NCBI GenBank assembly: GCA_025458025.1 | Contig: JALOTF010000001.1 | Coordinates: 1 to 64,000, forward strand | Length of the DNA: 64,000 nt | Reading direction: 5' to 3' | Source of the DNA: Beijerinckiaceae bacterium | Lineage (GTDB): Bacteria > Pseudomonadota > Alphaproteobacteria > Rhizobiales > Beijerinckiaceae | Part shown: positions 28,046 to 36,931 of the stretch, piece by piece | Layout of the letters: each line of letters starts with the position of its first letter | Position numbering within the stretch: the stretch's first letter is position 1 | Notes under the pieces: model-generated | What the model was told of the DNA's origin: nothing | Database searches by the model: none | What the model saw: only the letters and a program-made list of their open reading frames with translations | Made by a program: the position numbers and the translations under genes

Positions 28046-28633
28046 TCAGGGCAGAACAAGCGACGGCATCGCCCCGGACCGGAAGCGGGCGGGGCGATTG
28101 CGCGTGAGGTAATCGCGCATCCAGAAGCCAAGATAGCCGAATAGGGCCACGGCAAGGCCTGCCGCGAACCAGCTCTTGTCGCTGACGGAATAGCCCGCAA
28201 TGGCCAGAAGGCCGGCCAGTGTGCCAATTCCCGCAACCAGCATGCCCCAGAACTTCCAGGGCGGCACACCAGCCACCAGCTCTACCTCGGCGCGCGCGCG
28301 TTCGGCGCGTTCGCAGAGGGTTGTGACGAAGCGGGCGTAGCTGTCGTTCTGCTTTTCCGTCTCGATCAGTGATTTCCATGAAAGACTGTCGAAGGTCACG
28401 CTCTTGCCATCGGTGGCGCGCACCGTGCAGGCGAAGGCGCGATGCGCGGTGTTGCGCGGCGAAAAGCGCAGCACGACCCGTTCGATTGCTGTCAGGGGAA
28501 AGCGCTGGATGGAGCGGCCGCGCGTGGCGATCAGCTCATGTGCCGTCAGTTCCAGCTCCAGCTCCGCCGCAAAAGGCTTCGGGCGATGGCTGTAGAGGAT
28601 TGTGGGCGCCTTCGGTGACATCTCGGTCGGCAT
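28046..28633 (-). CDS. Predicted membrane protein of unknown function
   Basis: A 195-residue protein not recognised. The N-terminal half is soluble and beta-rich (LYSHRPKPFAAELELELTAHEL, RSIQRFPLTAIERVVLRF), like a PH-type domain. Two membrane helices follow near residues 130-175 (FWGMLVAGIGTLAGLLAIAGY; WFAAGLAVALFGYLGFWM) and then a basic tail. ATG 28633 was chosen; ATG 28621 is an alternative. It is divergent from the SixA-type phosphatase gene and convergent with uspA. Confidence 0.7.
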   Translation of the reverse strand: MPTEMSPKAPTILYSHRPKPFAAELELELTAHELIATRGRSIQRFPLTAIERVVLRFSPRNTAHRAFACTVRATDGKSVTFDSLSWKSLIETEKQNDSYARFVTTLCERAERARAEVELVAGVPPWKFWGMLVAGIGTLAGLLAIAGYSVSDKSWFAAGLAVALFGYLGFWMRDYLTRNRPARFRSGAMPSLVLP

Positions 28634-28732
28634 GGGCCAGCTTGTTCCTTCGTCGCAATGCAATGCTCCTTGCCTCAGGAAGCCGGGCGCGTCAAAGGTC
28701 GACGCAAGGGAGACGAGGCGAGGGAGTTCGGG

Positions 28733-29263
28733 ATGCCGGTTCGGCTGATCCTTATGCGGCACGCGAAATCGGCATGGCCGGAGGGCGTTGCGGATTTCGA
28801 CCGGCCGCTGGCACTGCGCGGGCAGGAAGCGGCGCCCCTGATGGGGCGTTGGCTCGCCAAGCAGGGGATGACGCCCGATCAGGTACTGGTTTCGGCTGCC
28901 CGGCGCACGCGCGAAACATGGGCTTTGGCTGGAGCTTTCTTCCCCGGCCTTGCCCATGAAGCGACGCCCGCAATCTACGGCGCGAGCGCGGGTGACCTGC
29001 TGGATGTCGTGCATGATGCCGAGCCGCTTGCCCGAACCCTGATGCTCGTGGGCCATAATCCGGGCATGCAGGAACTTGGCTATGCGCTCGCCAATCCGGC
29101 GACGAGCGAGACCGAGCCCCTGCGCCGCCTCTCGCAGAAATATCCCACTGCTGGCCTCGCCATTCTCGAACAGGATGGCGGCTGGCGGGATATCGCATGG
29201 GGTTCCATGCGCCTTGTCACCTTCATCACGCCCCGCGCGCTGGGTGGCGTCGACGAGGATTGA
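28733..29263 (+). CDS. sixA: SixA-type histidine phosphatase
   Basis: A cytosolic phosphohistidine phosphatase of the histidine-phosphatase superfamily, 176 residues. The catalytic motif is LILMRHAKSAWPEG near the N-terminus, with the second catalytic histidine in LMLVGHNPGMQELG. SixA-like enzymes remove phosphate from Hpt-domain histidines or, in E. coli, from PtsN-type proteins. An Hpt protein is encoded 4 kb upstream, but that pairing is only a possibility. ATG 28733 follows GGGAG. Confidence 0.88.
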   Translation: MPVRLILMRHAKSAWPEGVADFDRPLALRGQEAAPLMGRWLAKQGMTPDQVLVSAARRTRETWALAGAFFPGLAHEATPAIYGASAGDLLDVVHDAEPLARTLMLVGHNPGMQELGYALANPATSETEPLRRLSQKYPTAGLAILEQDGGWRDIAWGSMRLVTFITPRALGGVDED

Positions 29264-29337
29264 GCCACAGCAAGGAAACGGGGGATTGGTGAAGCCCGCC
29301 CTTGCATGCGCCCGGTGCAATTGCCAAATCTCAGCGT

Positions 29338-30804
29338 ATGGCGGGGCAATCTTCCGTGCCTCCGGGCACTGTTCTTGAAACTCTGGGGCACGGCCTTTCT
29401 GGCCTTGGCGGGCTGTTCGGCGCGCCCTCCTTGCGCATCGGCGTCACGGGGCTCAGCCGTGCGGGGAAGACGGTGTTTATCACTGGCCTCGTGCATGCCC
29501 TCGTTTCCGGCGCGCGCATGCCCGGTTTCGCCCCGCGCGCGGAAGGACGAATCCGCGAGGCGCGCCTTGTGCCACACCCGGATGATGCCCTGCCGCGTTT
29601 CGCCTATGAAGATCACCTCGCGACGCTGACCGGCCCGGAACGCGATTGGCCGAACTCCACGCGACAGATCTCCGCATTGTCGGTCGAACTTGCCTATCAA
29701 TCGCGGAAAGCGTGGCTTGGCGGGCTCATCGGCCCGGCGGGGGTGATCAGCACCGGTGCTTCCACCCTGCGGCTCGATATCGTGGATTATCCCGGCGAAT
29801 GGCTGCTCGATCTGCCGCTGCTCGGGCAGGATTACTGGAAATGGTCGGCGGAGACGCTTTCCAAGGCGCGGAAGGGCGTGCGCGAGCCGCTTTTCGCAGG
29901 CTATCGCGCGGCGTTGGCCGAGGTTGATCCGCTCGCGGAAGCGAACGAGACCACGGCCCGCAAGCTCGCATCGATCTTCACGGAAGCGTTGCGCGCCTGC
30001 CGCGCCGAGGGGCGGGGGCTTTCGGCTCTCGCACCCGGTCGTTTCCTCATGCCCGGTGATCTCGAAGGCGCGCCGGCGCTGACTTTCGCGCCACTGGAGG
30101 CGCTTGAAGGGGAACCGCCCTCCGGCTCGCTCGCCGGGCTGATGATCCGCCGCTTCGAGGCCTACAAGGCGAAGGTGGTGCGGCCCTTCTTCGTCGATCA
30201 TTTCGCCCGGCTCGACCGACAGGTGGTACTGGTGGATGTGCTTGGCGCGCTGAATGGCGGGCCGGAGGCGGTGGCCGATCTCGAGGCCGCACTTTCCGAT
30301 GTGCTCGCGGCGTTTCGCGTGGGTGGAAATTCGCTGCTGTCGAGCCTGTTTTCGCCGCGCGCCAGCCGGGTAATCTTTGCCGCCACCAAGGCTGATCACC
30401 TGCATCACACCAGCCATGACCGGCTGGAAGCAATCCTCCGCATGATCGTGCGCCGCGCCTGGCATCGCGCTGAGGCAGCGGGCGCGGAGGTCGATGTCGC
30501 GGCCATCGCGGCCATCCGCGCGACGCGTGAGGTGCAGGTGGAGCGGCGCGGCGAGAGCCTTCCGGCCATTGCCGGCATCCCCATGCGCGGCGAGAAACTC
30601 GGCGGCGAGGTGTTCGATGGGGCCCGCGAGGTCGCGTGCTTCCCCGGTGATCTTCCTGCCGAGCCGGAGCGGGTGTTCTCGGGTGATCCGGTGCCGTTGA
30701 AATTCCTGGCCTTCCGACCGCCGGTTTTCCGGGCCGGGGAGAGCCTGCCCAGCATCCGCCTCGATTCCGCGCTTCAAAAGCTCATCGGGGAGGATCTCGC
30801 ATGA
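29338..30804 (+). CDS. ycjX: YcjX-like P-loop NTPase
   Basis: A 488-residue P-loop NTPase of the YcjX (DUF463) family. The Walker A GLSRAGKT lies at residues 38-45, and later motifs DIVDYPGEWLLDLPLL, FAATKADHL and LASIFTEAL fit the family. In E. coli ycjX-ycjF belong to the phage-shock regulon; their biochemical role is unclear. It overlaps the ycjF-like gene by four bases (ATGA), so the two are translationally coupled as in enterobacteria. The start at ATG 29338 (MAGQSSVPPG) was chosen over a TTG at 29302. Confidence 0.87.
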   Translation: MAGQSSVPPGTVLETLGHGLSGLGGLFGAPSLRIGVTGLSRAGKTVFITGLVHALVSGARMPGFAPRAEGRIREARLVPHPDDALPRFAYEDHLATLTGPERDWPNSTRQISALSVELAYQSRKAWLGGLIGPAGVISTGASTLRLDIVDYPGEWLLDLPLLGQDYWKWSAETLSKARKGVREPLFAGYRAALAEVDPLAEANETTARKLASIFTEALRACRAEGRGLSALAPGRFLMPGDLEGAPALTFAPLEALEGEPPSGSLAGLMIRRFEAYKAKVVRPFFVDHFARLDRQVVLVDVLGALNGGPEAVADLEAALSDVLAAFRVGGNSLLSSLFSPRASRVIFAATKADHLHHTSHDRLEAILRMIVRRAWHRAEAAGAEVDVAAIAAIRATREVQVERRGESLPAIAGIPMRGEKLGGEVFDGAREVACFPGDLPAEPERVFSGDPVPLKFLAFRPPVFRAGESLPSIRLDSALQKLIGEDLA

Positions 30805-31793
30805 CGGCGAAACCGCGCGGCCCGGAAATTTTTGCCCTCGAGGATGACAGGCGGGCCATCGCCATCCGCGAGGAGGCTGATTTCACGGCCTTGCCCGAGG
30901 CCTCGCCCGAGCCGGTCGTGGCCCAGCGCGGAAGCTGGCTGACCCGCGCCTTCTGGAGTGCGCTGACGCTTCTCGTCTCCCTGTTCCTGTTCGATGCGGT
31001 CTGGTCGCTGATCATCAGCTTGCAGCAGAAGAGCGTGCTCGCGGGGCAGATGGGCCTCGCGCTCATCGGCATCATCGGATTTGTCGTTCTCGTCTGGCTG
31101 ATGCGGGAAGCCTTCGCGTTGCTGCGCCTGCGCGCGGTGACCGGATTGCGTGAAGAAGCGCGGGCTGTGGCGCTGAAACCGGCTGATGCCCCGGTGCGGT
31201 CGCTGACCGCGAAGCTTGTGGCGTTCTACGCCAAGGATGCGACCACGGCTGCCGGGCGCGCGGAAATCGAGCGCAGCGCGAGTGAAATCCACGATCCCGA
31301 GACGCGCCTCGCCATTGCCGAGCGTGCCTTGCTGACAGCCAAGGATGACGCCGCCCGCGCAATGATCGCCAGTGCCGCGCAACGCGTTTCGGTGGTGACC
31401 GCCGTTTCGCCGCGTGCGCTGGTGGATATCGCCTTCGTCTTCGCGCAGGCGGTTCTGCTCATCCGCAAGCTTTCCGCGCTCTATGGCGGGCGAGCCAGCG
31501 GGCTCGCGCTTCTCGGTCTCGTGCGGCGTGTCGCGGGGCATCTGCTCATCACCGGTGGCATGGCCGCGGCCGAGCAGGTTCTGGGGCAGGTGATGGGTGC
31601 CGGGCTTGCCGCGCGCCTCTCGGCGAAGCTGGGGGAGGGGCTGCTGAACGGCATCCTCACGGCGCGGATCGGCATTGCGGCGCTCGAGGCTTGCCGTCCC
31701 ATGGATTTCCATGCGCTACCGCCCGTTTTGCTATCTGAAGTTGTAAAACAGATCATTGCACAAGAAAAAGTTGCGGAAAAACCTGCCGCGTGA
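30801..31793 (+). CDS. ycjF: YcjF-like membrane protein (TIGR01620 type)
   Basis: An inner-membrane protein of 330 residues. An acidic N-terminus is followed by two membrane helices at about 50-105 (AFWSALTLLVSLFLFDAVWSL; LIGIIGFVVLVWLMREAFALL) and a C-terminal helical domain with AVSPRALVDIAFVFAQAVLLIRKLS, typical of YcjF. It is coupled to ycjX by an ATGA overlap. The function is unknown; the pair is associated with envelope stress in E. coli. The next gene downstream is the first hook gene, 185 bp away behind its own promoter. Confidence 0.85.
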   Translation: MTAKPRGPEIFALEDDRRAIAIREEADFTALPEASPEPVVAQRGSWLTRAFWSALTLLVSLFLFDAVWSLIISLQQKSVLAGQMGLALIGIIGFVVLVWLMREAFALLRLRAVTGLREEARAVALKPADAPVRSLTAKLVAFYAKDATTAAGRAEIERSASEIHDPETRLAIAERALLTAKDDAARAMIASAAQRVSVVTAVSPRALVDIAFVFAQAVLLIRKLSALYGGRASGLALLGLVRRVAGHLLITGGMAAAEQVLGQVMGAGLAARLSAKLGEGLLNGILTARIGIAALEACRPMDFHALPPVLLSEVVKQIIAQEKVAEKPAA

Positions 31794-31873
31794 CAGCAAC
31801 ATCCGGCCAATTGTTCCAGCAACTATAAGTTGTATTTCAATCTAACTCTTTGAAAAATATTGCGCCAATCTTC

Positions 31874-31888
31874 TGGCACGACCCTTGC
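31874..31888 (+). promoter_or_regulatory. Sigma-54-type promoter upstream of the first hook gene
   Basis: TGGCACG-ACCC-TTGC is a full match to the sigma-54 -24/-12 consensus: GG at 31875-31876 and GC at 31887-31888 with ten bases between. Transcription would begin near 31900, about 80 bp before the hook ATG at 31979. Sigma-54 control of hook genes is established in Caulobacter. Confidence 0.85.
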
Positions 31889-31978
31889 CAACATGGTCGG
31901 CAGGCTGGGGTCTGGTCAGGTTGTGCGTCGTGACCCTCGCCGCCAGTTTTTTCTTGTGAGCGATCGAGGTTCGCGTCC

Positions 31979-33328
31979 ATGGGTATCTTCGGTGCAATGA
32001 CCACGGCGATCTCGGGCCTGACGGCCCAGAGCTTCGCCCTTGAAAACATCTCGGGCAATATTGCGAACTCGCGCACGACCGGCTTCAAGCGGGTTGATAC
32101 GTCTTTCGCGGACATGATCCCGGATCTCCCGCCCCGCCGTGAGCTTTCGGGCTCCGTCGGTGCGTATAGCCGCAACACGGCCACCGTTCAGGGCGACATC
32201 CAGTCGAGCCAGATCGGCACGCATATGGCGATCTCCGGCGAGGGCTACTTCGCGGTTCGCGAGCGGACCGGCGAAGCCGCCGGCCAGCCGATCTTTGCCG
32301 GCTCGCAGCTCTATACCCGCCGCGGCGATTTCGAACTCGACCGCAACGGCTACATGGTGAACGGCACGGGCTACTTCCTGATGGGGTACCCGGTGAACCC
32401 GCAGACCGGCGCCGTCACCGGCTCCTCGACACAGGTTCTGCGCATCTCGTCGAACAACCTGCCGGCGCGCGCGACGAGCGAGATCGAGTACAATGTCAAC
32501 CTGCCGAAATACCCGCTCACCAACAATGCCGACCCGGTGGTTGCCGGCTCGGAGCTGTTGACTGGCGCGCTCTACACCGGCGCGACCGTGAACGCGGCGG
32601 ATGAGAACGGCTTCCTCGATCGCACGATCGCGGGTCAGTCGGTCACGGTGTATGATTCCGCCGGCTCGCCGGTGAACGTCCAGATCCGCTGGGGCAAGAC
32701 CACCAACGCTGCTCCGGAAACCTGGAGCGCCTATTACATGAGCGATTCCGCAGCTGCCGGCGCTACGCCGAAATGGACGCGGATCTCCAACAACGTCCAG
32801 TTCAACGCCTCGGGCCAGCTCATCACCCCGGCGAGCGGCATGATCCCCGGTTTTGCCTTCACCGTGGATGGCGTGACGACCCCGGCGATCGACCTCAACT
32901 TCGGTACGAATGGCCTGACGCAGTTCGCCGATCCGAATGGCCAGCTGGTGCCGAACCGCATCAGCCAGGATGGCTACCCGACCGGCACGCTCCAGCGTGT
33001 GCAGGTGGGTGAGGGTGGCCGCGTGATGGGTTCCTACTCGAACGGTCAGACCGTGGCCCTCGCGCAGATCCCCCTCGCGCAGTTCCCGGCCGATAACCTG
33101 CTGAAGCGCCGCGATGGCGGCGTGTTCGAGGAAACCCTCGAGAGCGGCCAGGAGCTGCTCGTCGATGGTGGCCGGAACATCCTCGGCGGTTCGCTCGAGA
33201 ATTCGAACACCGATATCGCGGACGAGTTCTCGAAGATGATCGTCACCCAGCAGGCCTACTCGGCCAATACCCGCGTGGTCACCACCGCGCAGACCATGCT
33301 GCAGGACGTCATCAACATCATTCGTTGA
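31979..33328 (+). CDS. flgE: Flagellar hook protein FlgE (copy 1)
   Basis: The structural subunit of the flagellar hook, exported by the flagellar type III apparatus, 449 residues. The N-terminus has the axial-family rod motif (SFALENISGNIANSRTTGFKR) and the C-terminus the partner helix (FSKMIVTQQAYSANTRVVTTAQTMLQDVINIIR). A FlgE core lies between (YTRRGDFELDRNGYMVNGTGYFLMGYPV, QDGYPTGTLQRVQVGEGGRV). Cysteine is absent, as is normal for axial proteins. It is followed by a paralogue of identical length, and transcribed from a sigma-54-type promoter. Confidence 0.93.
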   Translation: MGIFGAMTTAISGLTAQSFALENISGNIANSRTTGFKRVDTSFADMIPDLPPRRELSGSVGAYSRNTATVQGDIQSSQIGTHMAISGEGYFAVRERTGEAAGQPIFAGSQLYTRRGDFELDRNGYMVNGTGYFLMGYPVNPQTGAVTGSSTQVLRISSNNLPARATSEIEYNVNLPKYPLTNNADPVVAGSELLTGALYTGATVNAADENGFLDRTIAGQSVTVYDSAGSPVNVQIRWGKTTNAAPETWSAYYMSDSAAAGATPKWTRISNNVQFNASGQLITPASGMIPGFAFTVDGVTTPAIDLNFGTNGLTQFADPNGQLVPNRISQDGYPTGTLQRVQVGEGGRVMGSYSNGQTVALAQIPLAQFPADNLLKRRDGGVFEETLESGQELLVDGGRNILGGSLENSNTDIADEFSKMIVTQQAYSANTRVVTTAQTMLQDVINIIR

Positions 33329-33653
33329 GCCAGAAGGCTGGCGCGTTTCGCCAGAGTGTTCCTCCATGATCCCTGTTCGGGACAGACATGAGACCCACGA
33401 GACCGACGAGGCGGCCCCCCGCTTCGCTGGCCTCGCGGCGCGTCTGTCCCGGCGCGGCAGAATTTGCCGCCTGCCCGGCAGAAGGGTTCGCCTTCGCGGA
33501 AGAGACTTAGCCTTGCGCAACCAAAAGTTGTGTAAAATCAACAATCACAATCTTGGCATGAAATCTGCGTTCGAACTGGCAGCGCCCGGTTCGCTTGCAG
33601 AAGGCTTCGTCGACCGGGGGCATGTCCTGTCCCTGAATGACGAGGTTTCTGCC
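33329..33653. other. 325-bp spacer between the two hook genes
   Basis: No convincing gene. The only clear signal is the sigma-54-type promoter at 33554-33568. The middle part (33390-33510) is very G+C-rich; the part just before the promoter is A/T-richer (AAAAGTTGTGTAAAATCAAC), as upstream activator or IHF regions often are. Confidence 0.6.
33554..33568 (+). promoter_or_regulatory. Sigma-54-type promoter upstream of the second hook gene
   Basis: TGGCATG-AAAT-CTGC keeps the invariant GG (33555-33556) and GC (33567-33568) with the correct ten-base spacing; it differs from the consensus at two flanking bases. It would start transcripts about 75 bp before the ATG at 33654, nearly the same spacing as for copy 1. 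Confidence 0.75.
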
Positions 33654-35003
33654 ATGGGTATCTTCGGAGCGATGACGACGGCCGTTTCCGGCCTCACCTC
33701 GCAGAGTTTTGCGCTCGAGAACATCTCGGGCAACATTGCCAATTCCCGCACCACCGGCTTCAAGCGGGTGGATACGGCCTTTGCCACGCTGGTGCCGGAT
33801 TTGCCGAGCGGTCGCGAGGTTGCCGGTTCGGTTGGCGCTTACAGCCGGAATGCCATTGCCAAACAGGGTGATGTGCTCTCGAGCGACGTCAACACCAACA
33901 TGGCGATTTCCGGCCGCGGTATGTTCACCGTCAAGCAGCGCACGTCGGTTTCCGATGGCGTTCCGGTGTTCGGTGGCCAGAACTATTTCACCCGTCGTGG
34001 CGATTTCGACGTGGATCGCAATGGCTATCTCGCGAATGGCTCAGGCTTCTATCTCATGGGTTATCCGGTGGACCCCGGAACCGGTTCGCCGACCGGCTCG
34101 GCCCTTCAGGTGATCCGTGTCTCGAATGACAATCTCCCGGCGCGTGCGACGACCGAGATCGCCTATCGCGGCAACCTTCCGCGCTACCCGCAGACGGCTC
34201 TGGCCGATCCGAGTGCGGCGGGCTCCGAACTCCTGACGGGCGCAGCCTATACCGGCGCGACCATCGCTGCGAGCGACGAGACCGGCTTCCTCAACCGCAC
34301 GATCGCCGGCCAGGCGGTGACGGTCTACAATGCGGTCGGCACGCCGATCGATGCGCAGATCCGGTGGGGCAAGACCTCCAACGCGGCGGGTGCAGAAACC
34401 TGGTCGGCCTATTACCTTAGCGACTCCGCCGCGACGGGTGCCGCCGCCAAGTGGACGCGCTTTGCCTCGGGCGTGACCTTCGACAGCAATGGCCGGATGA
34501 CCGCTCCGGCTTCCGGCTCGGTCTCGACCACCTTCACGGTGGATGGCTCCACCAGCGGCGCGCTCGATTTCGTGTTCGGGCCCACGGGTCTCACCCAGTT
34601 CGCGGATGCGAACGGCACGCTCAACATCAATACGCTGTCACAGGATGGCTACCCCTCCGGCACGCGCAGCGGCGTGGAGATCGGTGAGGGTGGCCGCGTG
34701 ATGGGCATCTATTCCAACGGGCAGACGGTTGCGCTCGCGCAGATCCCGTTGGCCCAGTTCGCCTCCGACAACCTGCTCAAGCGCAAGGATGGCGGGGCGT
34801 TCGAGGAGACGCTGGAGAGCGGCGAGCCGATCTATGTCGATGCGGGTCGCAATCTCATCGGCGGGTCTCTCGAAGGCTCGAACGCGGATATCGCGGATGA
34901 ATTCTCGAAGATGATCGTCACGCAGCAGGCCTATTCGGCCAACACGCGGATCATCACCACGGCGCAACAGATGCTGCAGGACACGATCAACATCGTCCGG
35001 TAG
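33654..35003 (+). CDS. flgE: Flagellar hook protein FlgE (copy 2)
   Basis: A second hook protein of 449 residues, the same length as copy 1 and clearly homologous from end to end (MGIFGAMTTAVSGLTSQSFAL at the start, QMLQDTINIVR at the end). Differences cluster in the surface-exposed middle, for example around residues 245-330. ATG 33654 was chosen because it aligns with copy 1 and the upstream extension is not protein-like. It leads into flgK after 42 bp. Whether both copies build one mixed hook or are used at different times is unknown. Confidence 0.92.
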   Translation: MGIFGAMTTAVSGLTSQSFALENISGNIANSRTTGFKRVDTAFATLVPDLPSGREVAGSVGAYSRNAIAKQGDVLSSDVNTNMAISGRGMFTVKQRTSVSDGVPVFGGQNYFTRRGDFDVDRNGYLANGSGFYLMGYPVDPGTGSPTGSALQVIRVSNDNLPARATTEIAYRGNLPRYPQTALADPSAAGSELLTGAAYTGATIAASDETGFLNRTIAGQAVTVYNAVGTPIDAQIRWGKTSNAAGAETWSAYYLSDSAATGAAAKWTRFASGVTFDSNGRMTAPASGSVSTTFTVDGSTSGALDFVFGPTGLTQFADANGTLNINTLSQDGYPSGTRSGVEIGEGGRVMGIYSNGQTVALAQIPLAQFASDNLLKRKDGGAFEETLESGEPIYVDAGRNLIGGSLEGSNADIADEFSKMIVTQQAYSANTRIITTAQQMLQDTINIVR

Positions 35004-35045
35004 CGGCTTCAGCCCCGGCCAGGCGGCCGGGCACAGGAGGGTCAC

Positions 35046-36929
35046 ATGGGTCTGCTTTCCGCGCTCAGCAATGCGGTGTCGGGACTGACAGTCAACCAGT
35101 CCCAGATGGAAATCATCTCGCGCAACGTCGCGAACAAGAACACGGTTGGCTACAACCGGCGGATCCTGCGCACGCAGGAGACGAGCGCCACCGGCATCAC
35201 CGCCGGCGCGGTTCGCGAGATCAGCGTCGATCGCATGCTCGACACCCTGATCCAGAAGCAGTTGCGCACCGAGGCGTCGGGCGGCGGTTATTCCGCGACC
35301 CGTGCCGATTATCTCTCGCGTGTTGACTCGATGTTCGGCCAGCCCGGCAGCTCCATCGGCATCAACCAGATCTTTGCCGATTTCTCGACCGCGATGCAGC
35401 AGCTCGCGGCCGATCCGGCTTCGCCCACCACGCGGCAGGAGGTTCTCGCCAAGGCGCAGAGCCTCGCGGCCGGCATCAGCTCGCTCTCGGGCAATGTGCA
35501 GGCCATGCGCGCCGAGATCGAGGCGCGGATCGCCAATGATGCGCAGAAGGCGAACGGCTTGCTCGATGGAATCGAGAGGACCACCAAGCGCCTCAATGAA
35601 GTGTTCGACGATGCGACCCGCCAGGGCCTGCTCGATGAGCGCGACCGTTACATCGACGAATTGTCGAATTACTTCGACCTGCGGACCTTCGACAACGGCA
35701 CCGGCAACTTCAACATCTACACCACCTCGGGTGGCCCGCTCTTCATCGAGGGGCGCAGCCTGCGCATCCAGTTCGACGGGCGCTTCGCCGTCAATGCGAA
35801 CAGCACTTACGATCCGAACCCTGCGGTTTCGACGCTTGGCCGTCTCGTGATGGCCGACCCGATCGGCAGCCAGATCGACCTCTCCCGCAACGGGTTGGTG
35901 AAGTCCGGCAGCATGGCCGCCCTGTTCGACCTGCGCGATCGCATTCTGGTGGAAACTCAGGCGCATCTCGACGAGTTCGCCGCGGCGATCACCACCTCGC
36001 TAGGCGACCGGACCATTGCCGGCACGGCAGTGACCGTGGGCCCGCAGCAGGGCTTCAACCTCGATCTTAATGCGCTGCAGAGCGGCAACGTCGCCACGCT
36101 GGAATACACCATCCAGCCGGCTGGCACGCGCCAGAAGGTATCGTTCATCGCGGTGAACAACCCCGGCGCCTTGCCCCTGCCGGCGGGTGCTACGGCGGAC
36201 CCGAATGACCTCGAATTCGGCATCGATTTCTCCGGTGGCATGGCGGCGGCAATCACCGCTATCGGAACGGCTCTGGGCGCGCCCTTCACCGTCAACAACC
36301 TTGGCGCCGGTGTGGTGCAGATCCTTGATGACGGTGCGGGTAACACGCGCGACATCAACGGGCTCTCGGCCCGCGCGACCGTGACCGGCCTCACCGATCA
36401 GGGCATGGCGCTGCCGTTCTTCGTGGACGGCAATGCCGGCTCACAGCTCTACACGGGTTCCTTCGATAGCGGCTCCCAGAAGCGCGGCTACTCCACCGGC
36501 ATCCGCGTGAACCCGGCCCTGCTGGCCGATCCCAGCCGCCTTGTGGTCTACGACACCATCCTGCCGGGCACCACTGCTGCGGGTGATCCGGCCCGCCCGA
36601 GCTTCCTGCGTGACCAGCTCCAGAGCTGGGAGACGGACTTCACTCCGGCCATCGCGCTCACCGGCTCCACCGCCATCTATCGCGGCACGGCGAGCCAGTT
36701 CCTGGACCGCGTGATCGCAGCCCAGACGCAGGCCTCGAGCAATGCCGAGGCGCTCTCCGAGGGGCAGGAGGTCATTCTCTCCACCCTGCGTGAGCGCGCC
36801 TCTGCGGTTTCCGGCGTCAACACCGATCAGGAACTCGCCGATCTGGTCGAGATTCAGAACATTTACGCCGCCAATGCGCGCATCATCTCTTCCGTGAAAG
36901 ACATGTTCGACGCCCTGATGAGGATCTGA
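35046..36929 (+). CDS. flgK: Flagellar hook-associated protein 1 (FlgK)
   Basis: The hook-filament junction protein, 627 residues, secreted through the hollow axial structure. The N-terminus MGLLSALSNAVSGLTVNQSQMEIISRNVANKNTVGYNRR and the C-terminus LVEIQNIYAANARIISSVKDMFDALMRI are the axial motifs of FlgK. A helical section (residues 80-230) and a beta-rich centre fit the family; the length is in the upper normal range. GGAGG precedes the ATG. It follows the second hook gene and abuts flgL by 2 bp. Confidence 0.93.
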   Translation: MGLLSALSNAVSGLTVNQSQMEIISRNVANKNTVGYNRRILRTQETSATGITAGAVREISVDRMLDTLIQKQLRTEASGGGYSATRADYLSRVDSMFGQPGSSIGINQIFADFSTAMQQLAADPASPTTRQEVLAKAQSLAAGISSLSGNVQAMRAEIEARIANDAQKANGLLDGIERTTKRLNEVFDDATRQGLLDERDRYIDELSNYFDLRTFDNGTGNFNIYTTSGGPLFIEGRSLRIQFDGRFAVNANSTYDPNPAVSTLGRLVMADPIGSQIDLSRNGLVKSGSMAALFDLRDRILVETQAHLDEFAAAITTSLGDRTIAGTAVTVGPQQGFNLDLNALQSGNVATLEYTIQPAGTRQKVSFIAVNNPGALPLPAGATADPNDLEFGIDFSGGMAAAITAIGTALGAPFTVNNLGAGVVQILDDGAGNTRDINGLSARATVTGLTDQGMALPFFVDGNAGSQLYTGSFDSGSQKRGYSTGIRVNPALLADPSRLVVYDTILPGTTAAGDPARPSFLRDQLQSWETDFTPAIALTGSTAIYRGTASQFLDRVIAAQTQASSNAEALSEGQEVILSTLRERASAVSGVNTDQELADLVEIQNIYAANARIISSVKDMFDALMRI

Positions 36930-36931
36930 CC

